NCBI GenBank assembly: GCA_044226395.1
Contig: JBGAHD010000004.1
Location: forward strand, 186,001-250,000
DNA: 64,000 bases
Source of the DNA: JBGAHD01 sp044226395
Lineage (GTDB): Bacteria > Pseudomonadota > Gammaproteobacteria > Xanthomonadales > Ahniellaceae
Direction: 5' to 3'
Shown here: piece after piece, positions 25,279-33,441 of the stretch
Layout of the letters: each line of letters begins with the position of its first letter
Position numbering within the stretch: position 1 is the stretch's first letter
Translations under genes and position numbers: made by a program
Notes under the pieces: model-generated
Database searches by the model: none
What the model was told of the DNA's origin: nothing
Seen by the model: the letters and a program-made list of their open reading frames with translations, nothing else

Positions 25279-26664
25279 TCAGCGCGGCGCGGCGCGCATG
25301 GCTTCCGCTTGCTCCAGCTCCACGCGCAGCGTCTTGATCAACTCCGCGCGCGGCACTTGGAACTGGTCTTCCTTGCGCATGTCCTTGACCGTGACCACGC
25401 CCTGCGCGATCTCGTCCGAGCCCAGCACCAGCACGAAGCGAATGCCCGCGCGATCGGCGTGCTGAAACTGCTTGCCGAGCTTCTTTGGCTCGAGCTGCAC
25501 TTCGGTCGCGATGCCAGCGTTGCGAAGTTCGGTCGCCAGCGCCAGATACTTCGGCAGATCGGCGTCGTCCATCTGCGTGACCATGGCCTTGACCGTGCTG
25601 TCGGCCGTGCCGATCAGCTTGGCTTCCTGCAACTGATAGAACAGTCGCGTGGCGCCGATGGAAATGCCCACGCCTGGCAACTTCGACGTAGTGTAGTGGC
25701 TGGCCAGATTCTCGTAGCGACCGCCCGAGCACACCGAACCGATCTGCGGATAGGCGTTGAGCGTGGTCTCGTAAACCGTGCCCGTGTAGTAATCCAAGCC
25801 ACGCGCGATGGAAAAGTTCAGCGCGTAATGTTGCTCGGGCACGCCAAAGGCCTTGACCAGGCGCAGCACCTCGCGCAATTCGTTCACGCCCTCGACGAGC
25901 GTGGCATTGCCTTCGCCTAGCGCGGCGAGCTTGGCCAGCGCGTCGTCATGTCCGGTCGAGCGCGTCTCGACGAAGGCCATGATGCGATCGGCCTGCGCGA
26001 CGTCGAGCGCGAAGCCTTCGCCCGTGAGCGTGGCGCGCACGTGCTCGGCGCCGCGCTTGTCGAGCTTGTCGACTTCCCGCAGGATCAAGGTCTGGCGCTC
26101 GCCATCGGCGATGCCGAGGCTTTCGAAAAAGCCGCGGATCAGCTTTCGGTTGTTCATCTGGATGGTGAACGCGCCGACGTTGAGCTCGCGAAACACCGAG
26201 TAGATCACCGCCGGAATCTCGGCGTCGTAGCGCACCGAAAGACTGTCCTTGCCGATCACGTCGATGTCGCACTGATAGAACTCGCGAAAGCGCCCGCGCT
26301 GCGCGCGCTCGCCGCGATACACGCGCTGGATCTGATAGCGACGGAACGGAAACGCCAGGCTGTGCTCGTGCTGCGCGACATAGCGCGCCAGCGGCACGGT
26401 CAGATCGAAGCGCAGCGCCAGCTCGGGCCGCTCGCCCTGCTCCATCGCGCCGGTCGATTGCACGAAATAGACCTGACGCTCGGTCTCGCCACCGGATTTG
26501 GTCAGCAGGACCTCGGACAGTTCCATCACCGGCGTTTCCACCGGCAGAAAACCGAAGCGTTCGTAGTTGCGGCGGATGGTGTCGAGCATGCCCTGGAACG
26601 CGATCTGATCCAGCGGCAACAACTCCATCACGCCCGGCATGGTGCGGGGCTTGATATGCGACAT
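25279..26664 (-). CDS. hisS: Histidyl-tRNA synthetase
   Basis: A 461-residue class II synthetase that charges tRNA-His. Motif 1 region MPGVMELLPLDQIAFQGM, motif 2 YRGERAQRGRFREFYQCDID, the histidine-specific segments ARGLDYYTGTVYE and CSGGRYENL, and motif 3 GVGISIGATRLF are all visible, followed by the anticodon-binding domain. ATG 26664 begins the conserved sequence; the longer in-frame start at 26739 is less likely. Convergent with the kinase gene (nine bases between). Confidence 0.96.
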   Translation of the reverse strand: MSHIKPRTMPGVMELLPLDQIAFQGMLDTIRRNYERFGFLPVETPVMELSEVLLTKSGGETERQVYFVQSTGAMEQGERPELALRFDLTVPLARYVAQHEHSLAFPFRRYQIQRVYRGERAQRGRFREFYQCDIDVIGKDSLSVRYDAEIPAVIYSVFRELNVGAFTIQMNNRKLIRGFFESLGIADGERQTLILREVDKLDKRGAEHVRATLTGEGFALDVAQADRIMAFVETRSTGHDDALAKLAALGEGNATLVEGVNELREVLRLVKAFGVPEQHYALNFSIARGLDYYTGTVYETTLNAYPQIGSVCSGGRYENLASHYTTSKLPGVGISIGATRLFYQLQEAKLIGTADSTVKAMVTQMDDADLPKYLALATELRNAGIATEVQLEPKKLGKQFQHADRAGIRFVLVLGSDEIAQGVVTVKDMRKEDQFQVPRAELIKTLRVELEQAEAMRAAPR

Positions 26665-26899
26665 GGTAGGACGACTGCCGGCCGGCGCGGCCGAGGGGCG
26701 CCTAGGGTAACCCAGGCGACGCCGCGCGGCGACCCGCATCGGGGCGCGGGTCCGGGCACGCGACGCGCGATCGCGCGCGCATCACGCGACCGAGACGACC
26801 GCCCGCGAACGGATTGTCGCGGGTGGTTGCCAAGCCCGACGGACGTCACTATCATTCGCGGCTCGCTTCTGGCCGGGTCCATTCGGCCGATTCTCCCAT

Positions 26900-26976
<77 letters not shown>

Positions 26977-26988
26977 AATTGCCCTAGG

Positions 26989-27029
26989 CATCACCGGAAA
27001 ACCGCCCCAAGAGCGCGTGTCCGGTGATG
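26989..27029 (+). other. Hairpin following tRNA-Pro
   Basis: CATCACCGGA at 26989-26998 pairs with TCCGGTGATG at 27020-27029 around a 21-nt loop, 12 bases beyond the tRNA CCA end. It could be a processing or 3'-end structure of the tRNA precursor; no T-run follows it directly. Confidence 0.5.
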
Positions 27030-27031
27030 TG

Positions 27032-27059
27032 AAAAAACCCGCCGCATGGCGGGTTTTTT
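27032..27059 (+). terminator. Intrinsic terminator after tRNA-Pro
   Basis: Arms AAAAAACCCGCC and GGCGGGTTTTTT with loop GCAT, followed by G and five more T residues. The symmetric A/T runs could let it act in both directions. Confidence 0.9.
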
Positions 27060-27186
27060 GTTTTTCCGCCTCGAGCCCGTGGCCGCGTCCGCCGACGCGC
27101 GACTGACAGGGTCATCCCATTCCCCACGCATTCCCCTCCGAGGGCGCGCCGCGCCCATGCCGCGACGCGCGGCGAACGGAGGAAGG

Positions 27187-29502
27187 ATGCCTCGGGTTCA
27201 CCCACGGTCCTGGCTTGGCGCGCTCGCGCTTCTGACCTTGACCGCCGCCCCTCGCGCCGAGGTCGGCGCCACCACCCGCTACGAGTACGACGAAGTCGGC
27301 AATCGCGTGGCCCAGATCGACGCCGAGGGCCGCGTCACGCGCTGGACCTTCGACGCCGCGCGACGACCGACCTCGCGCACCCTGCCCGGCGGCGAAACCG
27401 AACAGTTCGACTACGATCGCGTGGGCGACCTCGTCGCGCACCGCGATTTTCGCGGCCGCGTCACGCGCTATCGCCACGATGCCATGCACCGGCTGATCGC
27501 GATCGACTATCCCGACGACGCCGACGTCCGCTTCACCTACACCGCCAACGGCCTGCGCGAATCCGTCACCGACGCGCGCGGCACCACGCGTCATCGCTAT
27601 GACGCGCGCGATCGCCTGATCGAAACGATCTCGCCCGAAGGGCGTGCGATGCGCTACGGCTACGACGTCGTGGGCCGCCTTATCCATCGCGAAAGCCCAC
27701 ACGCGCGTCACGACTTCACCTATGACGCCCTCGATCGCCTGACCGCGGTCACGGTCGCCATCGACGATGGGCCCGCGCGTACCACGACATTCAGCTACGA
27801 CGCGATCGGTCGCCGCACGGCCATGCGCGGCGCCGATGGGGTCACCACCGAGTATGACTACGACGCGCTCGATCGCGTGACCGCGCTCCGCCAGCACGGA
27901 CCCCACGGGCAACTTCAGTTCGCGGCCCAGTATCGACACGACCCCAGCGGCCTGCGCACGCGCATCGAAGAGTCCGACGCCGACGGTCCGCTGCGCGCGA
28001 TCGACTACGGTTACGACGGCGTGCGTCGCCTCGTCCGCGAATCCATCACGCACCGCGACGCCAGCCAGAATCGCCAGACGACCTGGCGCTACGACAACGT
28101 GGGCAATCGCTTGACCGAGACTGTGGCGCTGGCCAGCGGCACGTCCATCGCCACCCGATACACCTATGACGCCAACGACCGCCTGATCGAAACCACCGTG
28201 GGCACCGCGGTCACGCGCTATGCCTATGACGAAGCCGGCAACACCCTGAGTCGCGATGGGCCCGAGGGTCGCGTCGAGTACGCGTATGACGACGCGAATC
28301 GCCTAGTCGAGGCGCACGACGCGCAAGGTCGAACGACCTTCTCGTATGACGTCGATGGCATTCGCGTCAGTCAGACGCGATTCGAAGGCGCCCTCGCGAC
28401 CACCGACCATTTCCTCATCGACGCGCAGGGGCCCTTGGCCGAGGTCGCCGAGCATTGGCGCGCGCGCGATGGCGGCAGTCCACGGCTCGCGCGCGTGTTC
28501 TCCTACGCCAACCAACCTTTGGCGCAGACCGATTGCACGCAGCCCGAAACCCAAGGCTGCGGTGGCGCGGTCACGCGGTTCCTGCACGCCGACGTCCTGG
28601 GCAGCACACGCTGGGTCACCGACGAAGCGGGCGAAGTCACCGGCGACTTCTGGTTCGATGCCTTCGGCAATCTGCTGGCGAGCGCCGGTGCGACGGACAT
28701 CGTTCAACGCTTTCGCGGAGAGTCCTTCGACCTTCGCCAAGGCTGGTATTACCTGCGTGCCCGTTATCTTGACCCCTTCCTTGGCCGCTTCACCCAAGGC
28801 GATCCGCTCGAAGGCGCGAAGACCGACCCCACCAGCCTGCACCGCTACGCCTACGCCAACAACGATCCCATCAACCGTCTCGACCCCACCGGCCAATTCG
28901 GCGCCGCCGAACAGATGGCCGCCGTGGGCATCGCGGCCGCCATCGCCACCGCCGCCGCGGTTGCCACCTACTACGTGATCCAACCCGTCAACGGCGGCGC
29001 GCAGCGACGGTTTCAGCTGTGGGATGCGTTGGCGTTATCGTATTTTGGAGTGGGGCAGGCGCAGGTTTCCGCCAGGGACAGAGACAAAGAGAAAGAGCAC
29101 GCGGCCGAGATCGCGACCACGGTCGCCACGGCCAAGTTCGGCCATCACACGATCCCGGTCTATCTTTGCGGCGGGATGGCTCAGCGAACTTCTCGACTCG
29201 CACTTCACGAACACTTGTCCATTCACCTGGAGATTGCTCAGATTCGACTGGCACTTGAGGGTGCGGAGTCCTACGCCAACAAAGCAATCGGGTGGAAGCG
29301 CTCGCAGGCGCTTCTTCGTGTCGCCGAGACGGCCGAAGGTCGCCTTTCCATTGTGCGCGCGCTGAGAACCGTATACGAATCCGGTGAATGGATAGGAAAA
29401 GGGGAGCCTCAGCTCCTGAGTGTATTCGAATCGGAATCGCCCCCATTCCTCAATGGAACCAACACATCTCTGCCTTGGTGTTCACGCAATGGCAAGCCAT
29501 AG
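27187..29502 (+). CDS. RHS-repeat polymorphic toxin with C-terminal HNH/GHH-like nuclease domain
   Basis: 771 residues: a signal peptide (SWLGALALLTLTAAPRA), then about fifteen YD repeats (YDEVGNRVAQIDAEGRVTRW, YDALDRLTAV and so on), the RHS core end RARYLDPFLGRFTQGDP and the boundary NRLDPTG (563-569). After it come a hydrophobic stretch (573-598) and a variable tail with KFGHHTIPVYLCGG (650-663) and HEHLSIHLE (674-682), a histidine pattern like the GHH group of HNH/EndoVII nuclease toxins. The tail is visibly lower in GC than the core, as expected for an exchanged module. ATG 27187 follows GGAGGAAGG. The stop lies inside the next gene, a likely immunity gene. The export route is unknown. 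Confidence 0.8.
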   Translation: MPRVHPRSWLGALALLTLTAAPRAEVGATTRYEYDEVGNRVAQIDAEGRVTRWTFDAARRPTSRTLPGGETEQFDYDRVGDLVAHRDFRGRVTRYRHDAMHRLIAIDYPDDADVRFTYTANGLRESVTDARGTTRHRYDARDRLIETISPEGRAMRYGYDVVGRLIHRESPHARHDFTYDALDRLTAVTVAIDDGPARTTTFSYDAIGRRTAMRGADGVTTEYDYDALDRVTALRQHGPHGQLQFAAQYRHDPSGLRTRIEESDADGPLRAIDYGYDGVRRLVRESITHRDASQNRQTTWRYDNVGNRLTETVALASGTSIATRYTYDANDRLIETTVGTAVTRYAYDEAGNTLSRDGPEGRVEYAYDDANRLVEAHDAQGRTTFSYDVDGIRVSQTRFEGALATTDHFLIDAQGPLAEVAEHWRARDGGSPRLARVFSYANQPLAQTDCTQPETQGCGGAVTRFLHADVLGSTRWVTDEAGEVTGDFWFDAFGNLLASAGATDIVQRFRGESFDLRQGWYYLRARYLDPFLGRFTQGDPLEGAKTDPTSLHRYAYANNDPINRLDPTGQFGAAEQMAAVGIAAAIATAAAVATYYVIQPVNGGAQRRFQLWDALALSYFGVGQAQVSARDRDKEKEHAAEIATTVATAKFGHHTIPVYLCGGMAQRTSRLALHEHLSIHLEIAQIRLALEGAESYANKAIGWKRSQALLRVAETAEGRLSIVRALRTVYESGEWIGKGEPQLLSVFESESPPFLNGTNTSLPWCSRNGKP

Positions 29503-30439
29503 TCTCTCGTCGATCGAGATCGAAATGGATGTCCATCAACTGTTGAGGCTTCCCCTGCGCAACGCGTTCGAAGCGTATCGCACCGATGATGTCCTCATCG
29601 TATGGACTCTGATTCAAGAACAGGACGCGTACGTCGTCAATGTCTTCGCGCCGCTGGGTCACGTCTTTTGGTCGTTCGGTCCGGTCCGCGTATTCGAGTT
29701 CGCTCAGAGAGATTTCGTCTGGAGTCTGGGCATCGAACAATTGGGAGATAGCATCGAGAAGCTGATTCGGCGCTGCCATCATCCTGGCGTGGGAACTGCG
29801 GCATACTGCCTTCTCGGTCTGTTCACCCAGCAGTTCGGCCATCGATTCGAAGTCGGCGAGCCATTGGAGGAAGTCTATAGACGTTGCCGGCGGCATTTCT
29901 CGGCCGTGATCCCAACATCTGCTCGTGATCGGCTGAAGAACCACCTTCAGGAGCAGATCCGCATGAACGGAGAGACTCCGCTTCTGTCATGCGACGAACG
30001 CGAATTCTTTGTCAGTTGGGGACAAGACGACGACCACCCGTGGCACGAACACCTGTGCAGGCCCCTTGTGACCATGCCTTCGAAGGTCCGACGGCGGATC
30101 CTCGATGATTTGCGCGCGATGGGCGACGATCTGGTGTCCCAGTTCGCGGCGATGGCGATGCCAGCGAGGTTCTACTATCCGGGATTGATCAGCACGATGC
30201 TTTCACGACTGCCCGACCCAGAGTCCTACGATGAATGTCTGTCCATTCTTCGCATGCGCGCCAGAATTCATGCCCGGATCGCGACGTTGTCCGCGCTGGA
30301 TCAACATTGCCGCGAACTGATCAACCCGCTGTTCATCTCGCCCCTTAGGCCCGAGCACGTCGCGGAACTTTTCGCGATTCTCTCCCCACGACTCGACGCG
30401 CAGCCCTTCGTGCGTGATCCCGTGATCGACACGATCTAG
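29489..30439 (+). CDS. Unknown protein, probable immunity partner of the RHS toxin
   Basis: A 316-residue soluble protein of no family I recognise. It begins inside the last codons of the toxin gene (14-base overlap when started at ATG 29489; ATG 29453 or GTG 29420 are alternatives), ends before a terminator-like hairpin, and has the same reduced GC as the toxin tail. Position and composition are the classic arrangement for an immunity protein that neutralises the RHS C-terminal domain; the assignment is by context only. It is large for an immunity protein, and contains acidic/tryptophan-rich segments (SWGQDDDHPWHEHL). Confidence 0.6.
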   Translation: MASHSLSSIEIEMDVHQLLRLPLRNAFEAYRTDDVLIVWTLIQEQDAYVVNVFAPLGHVFWSFGPVRVFEFAQRDFVWSLGIEQLGDSIEKLIRRCHHPGVGTAAYCLLGLFTQQFGHRFEVGEPLEEVYRRCRRHFSAVIPTSARDRLKNHLQEQIRMNGETPLLSCDEREFFVSWGQDDDHPWHEHLCRPLVTMPSKVRRRILDDLRAMGDDLVSQFAAMAMPARFYYPGLISTMLSRLPDPESYDECLSILRMRARIHARIATLSALDQHCRELINPLFISPLRPEHVAELFAILSPRLDAQPFVRDPVIDTI

Positions 30440-30510
30440 CTTCGGGAATTGATTCACGCGATCGACGCGACGTGATCGCGGTATCGAGACTTTCGAGCGG
30501 CGGAAAACCC

Positions 30511-30538
30511 GAACCCCCGGCCCCACGGCCGGGGGTTC
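30511..30538 (+). terminator. Terminator-like hairpin after the toxin-immunity pair
   Basis: Perfect 12-bp stem GAACCCCCGGCC/GGCCGGGGGTTC with loop CCAC. Only a short GTTCG follows, so T-run support is weak. It lies between convergent genes and may serve both strands. Confidence 0.65.
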
Positions 30539-30553
30539 GTTCGCGCGCGATGA

Positions 30554-30847
30554 CTAGTGCAGTGGCACCACGCGCAGGCCCAGCCCCAGGCCCTTCAACA
30601 TGCGCAGGATGTCGCCGAACGATGGGGAACCTTCCCCGGCGAGCCAGCGATGCAGGTTGTCCCTGGTCAGGCCGGCGTCGAGCAGCAGCTGGACGTGTCC
30701 CGAACGCTTGGCCGCCACGCGAAGCGCGAGCGCGAAGGCCAAGGGATCTTGTTCGTCGAGCACATCCTGCAAGAGATCCGACGCCTCGCTGCCCGCGGCG
30801 AAGGGGGAGGTCAGCCTGTCGACGCGGACGGGTTCAGGTGAGCGCAT
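30554..30847 (-). CDS. Addiction-module antidote-like HTH protein
   Basis: A 97-residue protein whose second half (LDAGLTRDNLHRWLAGEGSP, then SFGDILRMLKGLGLGLRVV) has the XRE-type helix-turn-helix pattern of the 'putative addiction module antidote' family (HigA-like). Its start overlaps the end of the upstream small gene by 14 bases, a toxin-antitoxin-like layout. The usual partner of this family is a RelE/HigB-like toxin, which is not present; the upstream protein is of another type. It may therefore act only as a DNA-binding regulator. Confidence 0.65.
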   Translation of the reverse strand: MRSPEPVRVDRLTSPFAAGSEASDLLQDVLDEQDPLAFALALRVAAKRSGHVQLLLDAGLTRDNLHRWLAGEGSPSFGDILRMLKGLGLGLRVVPLH

Positions 30848-31148
30848 CGTTGATCACCGCGGCGCGGCGCTCGATGCGCGTGAGCTGGCCGGTCTCGGTG
30901 CCGGACAGCGGGCGGAACTGCTGTTCGCGCGGCAGGCTCGCGGCGAGCGTGGCCAGTGGCGTGAAGCGGCCATCGGTCTCGTGGCGAAACACTTGCGCGG
31001 CGATGCCAGTGTCGGCCTCGGCCTGGGCGCGACGCAGCGCGTCGGCGACGGCGAGGCCCTCGGAGAAGTGCGTCGACAAGGTCTCGCCGTTGCAACGCAC
31101 GGCCCAGCCTTGAATGATCGCTGCTCGGGTGATGACAAACTGGCGCAT
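30834..31148 (-). CDS. Small protein of unknown function upstream of the antidote-like gene
   Basis: 104 residues, ATG 31148 preceded by GGAGGGAA. The sequence (IIQGWAVRCNGETLSTHFSE ... ADALRRAQAEAD ... VFRHETDGRFTPL) faintly resembles DUF2188-type small proteins, in which a short beta-hairpin and helix repeat around a tryptophan. No RelE/HigB motif is visible. Overlap with the downstream HTH gene suggests co-translation. Function unknown. Confidence 0.55.
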   Translation of the reverse strand: MRQFVITRAAIIQGWAVRCNGETLSTHFSEGLAVADALRRAQAEADTGIAAQVFRHETDGRFTPLATLAASLPREQQFRPLSGTETGQLTRIERRAAVINDALT

Positions 31149-31293
31149 GCAATTCCCTCCGAATGAGTTGCCACCTTCCGGACGCGCTCGGGGGCGTGTC
31201 AGCATCCTGCCGACGGCGTACGGGCTTCCGGGTGGCGGAGGCCAGTTTGTGAAATTCAGTGACGCGCGTCTGCCGCTGGATCGCGCGATCTGC

Positions 31294-31311
31294 TGTAGGA
31301 GATTTCCTACA
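31294..31311. repeat. Short palindrome TGTAGGA-GATT-TCCTACA
   Basis: Perfect 7-bp arms around a 4-base spacer, 14 bases beyond the L,D-transpeptidase stop. It looks like a degenerate member of the TGTAGGAGC-type intergenic hairpins that are common in pseudomonads and xanthomonads, or a small terminator/operator. Nothing else was recognised in the 31149-31324 gap. Confidence 0.4.
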
Positions 31312-31324
31312 CGCGCGGCGCGAC

Positions 31325-32083
31325 TCAGGGCGCCGAGAACACGTACTGCCGATCGCGCACGCGCACGCGTGGCGGCACGCCGTGGTGTTCGAACCAGTCG
31401 TGACCTTCGCGCAGATTGCGCCAGAACTCGCCCCAGTTCGGGTCGTTGAAGCGCGCGTCATCGGAATCGGTCATGGCGAAGGGAAAGATGTGCACGGGCA
31501 CCGCGCCCTGCCCCGCGCGCAAGGCGGCTTCGAGCAAGGTGTAGATCTCCTCGATCGCGTCGTCGCCCATGGCGTAGCAACCAATCGACACGCAGTTGCC
31601 GTGCACCATCAAGGCGCTGCCCGTGCGCGACCACGCGCGATCATAGGCATTGGGATAGCCGAGATTGAACGACAGGTGATAGCTGCTGAAGGGATTGAGC
31701 TGTCCGAGACCCACGCTGTAGAAACCCTCGGGTGCTTGCCCATCGCCTTGTCTCACCTTCGGTCCCAGCGTGCCGGAGAAGGTGCAGATCGGATAGCGCT
31801 TGAACAGCACGAATCGCTGCCCGTGCTTCATCCAGATTTGCAGTTGCGCCTCGGCCTTGTAGATGCGCACGAACAACGGATCGCCGAGACGAAGGCCGAG
31901 CGGTTGGAGTTCGCGCGTCAGCGTGGGCGTCACGCGTTGCGCCGCGAGTTGCGCGCGGTTGGCCGGCGCCAAGCCAGTGCGCGCCAACACGGAGCGACCC
32001 ACCAGCGGCATCAGCACGATGAGACCCACGATCAAGATCGCAAGGGTGCTGAACCAAGTTCCCCACTGCTTCGCACGCCGCAT
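31325..32083 (-). CDS. L,D-transpeptidase, YafK family
   Basis: 252 residues with an N-terminal membrane anchor (WFSTLAILIVGLIVLMPLVG). The YkuD-type active site is ALMVHGNCVSIGCYAMGDDA, with the catalytic cysteine in IGCYA and histidine in VHGN. YafK-type enzymes act on peptidoglycan peptide cross-links or on lipoprotein anchoring in the periplasm. ATG 32083 is preferred over ATG 32101 because GGGGAGG precedes it by seven bases. Confidence 0.88.
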   Translation of the reverse strand: MRRAKQWGTWFSTLAILIVGLIVLMPLVGRSVLARTGLAPANRAQLAAQRVTPTLTRELQPLGLRLGDPLFVRIYKAEAQLQIWMKHGQRFVLFKRYPICTFSGTLGPKVRQGDGQAPEGFYSVGLGQLNPFSSYHLSFNLGYPNAYDRAWSRTGSALMVHGNCVSIGCYAMGDDAIEEIYTLLEAALRAGQGAVPVHIFPFAMTDSDDARFNDPNWGEFWRNLREGHDWFEHHGVPPRVRVRDRQYVFSAP

Positions 32084-32271
32084 CGTCGAGCCTCCCCGCA
32101 TTCGCGCACACCATATCGCCTGTTACGGCGAAATGCAGGGCAGTTCGTCCCCGCGCGCATCAGCAAGTCGATCGCGGTTCATTTCCCGCAAGCCCGCCTT
32201 GCGTCGGCGCACGAAAGCAACCGCCGTCCGTCGAGGTCAACTGGATTCGACGACCAAGAATGAGGTTTCCC

Positions 32272-32922
32272 ATGTCACGCGCCGTATTTGCCAGTGTGCT
32301 GTCCTTGCTGTTCGCGTTCGCCTCGCCCGCCTCGGCGCGAGTTGCCGACACGCCCAACGACGTGCATCCGATCCTCGTCGGCACGACCGCGCCGGACGCG
32401 CCGCTGACAGGCCTCGATCGCCGCCCGACCACGCTGAAGCAACAACTCGCGGGCAAGCCGACGGTACTCGTGTTCTACCGCGGCGGGTGGTGCCCGTACT
32501 GCAATCTGCAGCTGAGCGAGTTGCGCAAGCTCAAGGGCGAGCTGAAGGCGAAGGGCTTCCAACTGCTCGCGATCAGCCCGGATCGCATCGAGGAAATCGC
32601 CAAGACCCTCGACGATGACAAACTCGACTACGCCCTGGCCTCCGATGCCGACGCGCGCGCGTTGGAAGCCTTCGGCATCGCCTATCGCTTGGATGACCAA
32701 ACCTTCGGCACCTATCGCGACAAGTACGGCATCGATCTCGAAGCGCGCAGCGGCCACGACCATCACGTGCTGCCCGTGCCCAGCGTCTTCGTGATCGACG
32801 CGCAAGGCGTGATCCAGTTCGCCTACGTCAACCCCGACTACCGCACGCGTGTGCCGTTACGCTTGGTGCGCGCGGCCATGGACGCCGTGAGTCTGGGTGA
32901 AGCGGGCAAGCCGCTGAAGTGA
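32272..32922 (+). CDS. Exported peroxiredoxin-like (AhpC/TSA) thiol protein
   Basis: 216 residues with a signal peptide (SRAVFASVLSLLFAFASPASA). The thioredoxin-fold active site FYRGGWCPYCNLQL has two cysteines, C74 and C77, in a CxxC arrangement unlike classical 2-Cys AhpC, so it may be a periplasmic thiol oxidoreductase or a peroxiredoxin of the AhpC-like 'YRGGWCPYC' group. GAGG six bases before ATG 32272 favours it over ATG 32260. No obvious operon partner. Confidence 0.85.
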   Translation: MSRAVFASVLSLLFAFASPASARVADTPNDVHPILVGTTAPDAPLTGLDRRPTTLKQQLAGKPTVLVFYRGGWCPYCNLQLSELRKLKGELKAKGFQLLAISPDRIEEIAKTLDDDKLDYALASDADARALEAFGIAYRLDDQTFGTYRDKYGIDLEARSGHDHHVLPVPSVFVIDAQGVIQFAYVNPDYRTRVPLRLVRAAMDAVSLGEAGKPLK

Positions 32923-32958
32923 TCGATACCCGCGCGGCGATCGCGTGATCGCCGCGCC

Positions 32959-33441
32959 TCAAGGCGCGGCCCACAAGGCCGGCTTGAACACCATCAGGCC
33001 GAAGATCGCGGCGGTGGCGAAGAAGGCCGGCCAGCCGAGCGCGAACCACCACCCCATCAAGCGATGAAAGGCGGCGGGCAGCGGCACATGGTTCCGCCAT
33101 GCCGCGCGCGCCAGTTGCGCGGCGCGCCATTGAATCCACACCACCGGCAACCAGCACAGCCCCGTGAGCACATACAGCGCCAGCGCGGCGGCGACCCAGG
33201 GCGTGGACCACGGCATCTGCCAGCGTTCGATCATCCACGCGCCGGTCAACGGTTGAATGATCACGGCCGGCGTGGTGAATAGCAGATCGGCCAGCACGAC
33301 ATGTCGCGCCGTCACCGCGATAGCGCCGACATCGCCGGCGCGATAACTCATCCACATGAAGAACGCCGTGCCAAGCCCGGTGCCGAACAGCAGCGTCGCC
33401 GAGAGAATGTGCGCGGTCTTGACCCAGGCGAAGGCGTCCAT
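32959..33441 (-). CDS. DUF2269-family integral membrane protein
   Basis: 160 residues, four hydrophobic helices (AHILSATLLFGTGLGTAFF, LLFTTPAVIIQPLTGAWM, LALYVLTGLCWLPVVWI, ALGWPAFFATAAIFGLMVF). Matches the DUF2269 pattern of a histidine in helix 1 and an FTTPAVxxQPLTG segment. Function unknown. Its ATG overlaps the stop of the SDR-DoxX gene by one base (TGATG), so the pair is co-translated. Confidence 0.8.
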   Translation of the reverse strand: MDAFAWVKTAHILSATLLFGTGLGTAFFMWMSYRAGDVGAIAVTARHVVLADLLFTTPAVIIQPLTGAWMIERWQMPWSTPWVAAALALYVLTGLCWLPVVWIQWRAAQLARAAWRNHVPLPAAFHRLMGWWFALGWPAFFATAAIFGLMVFKPALWAAP

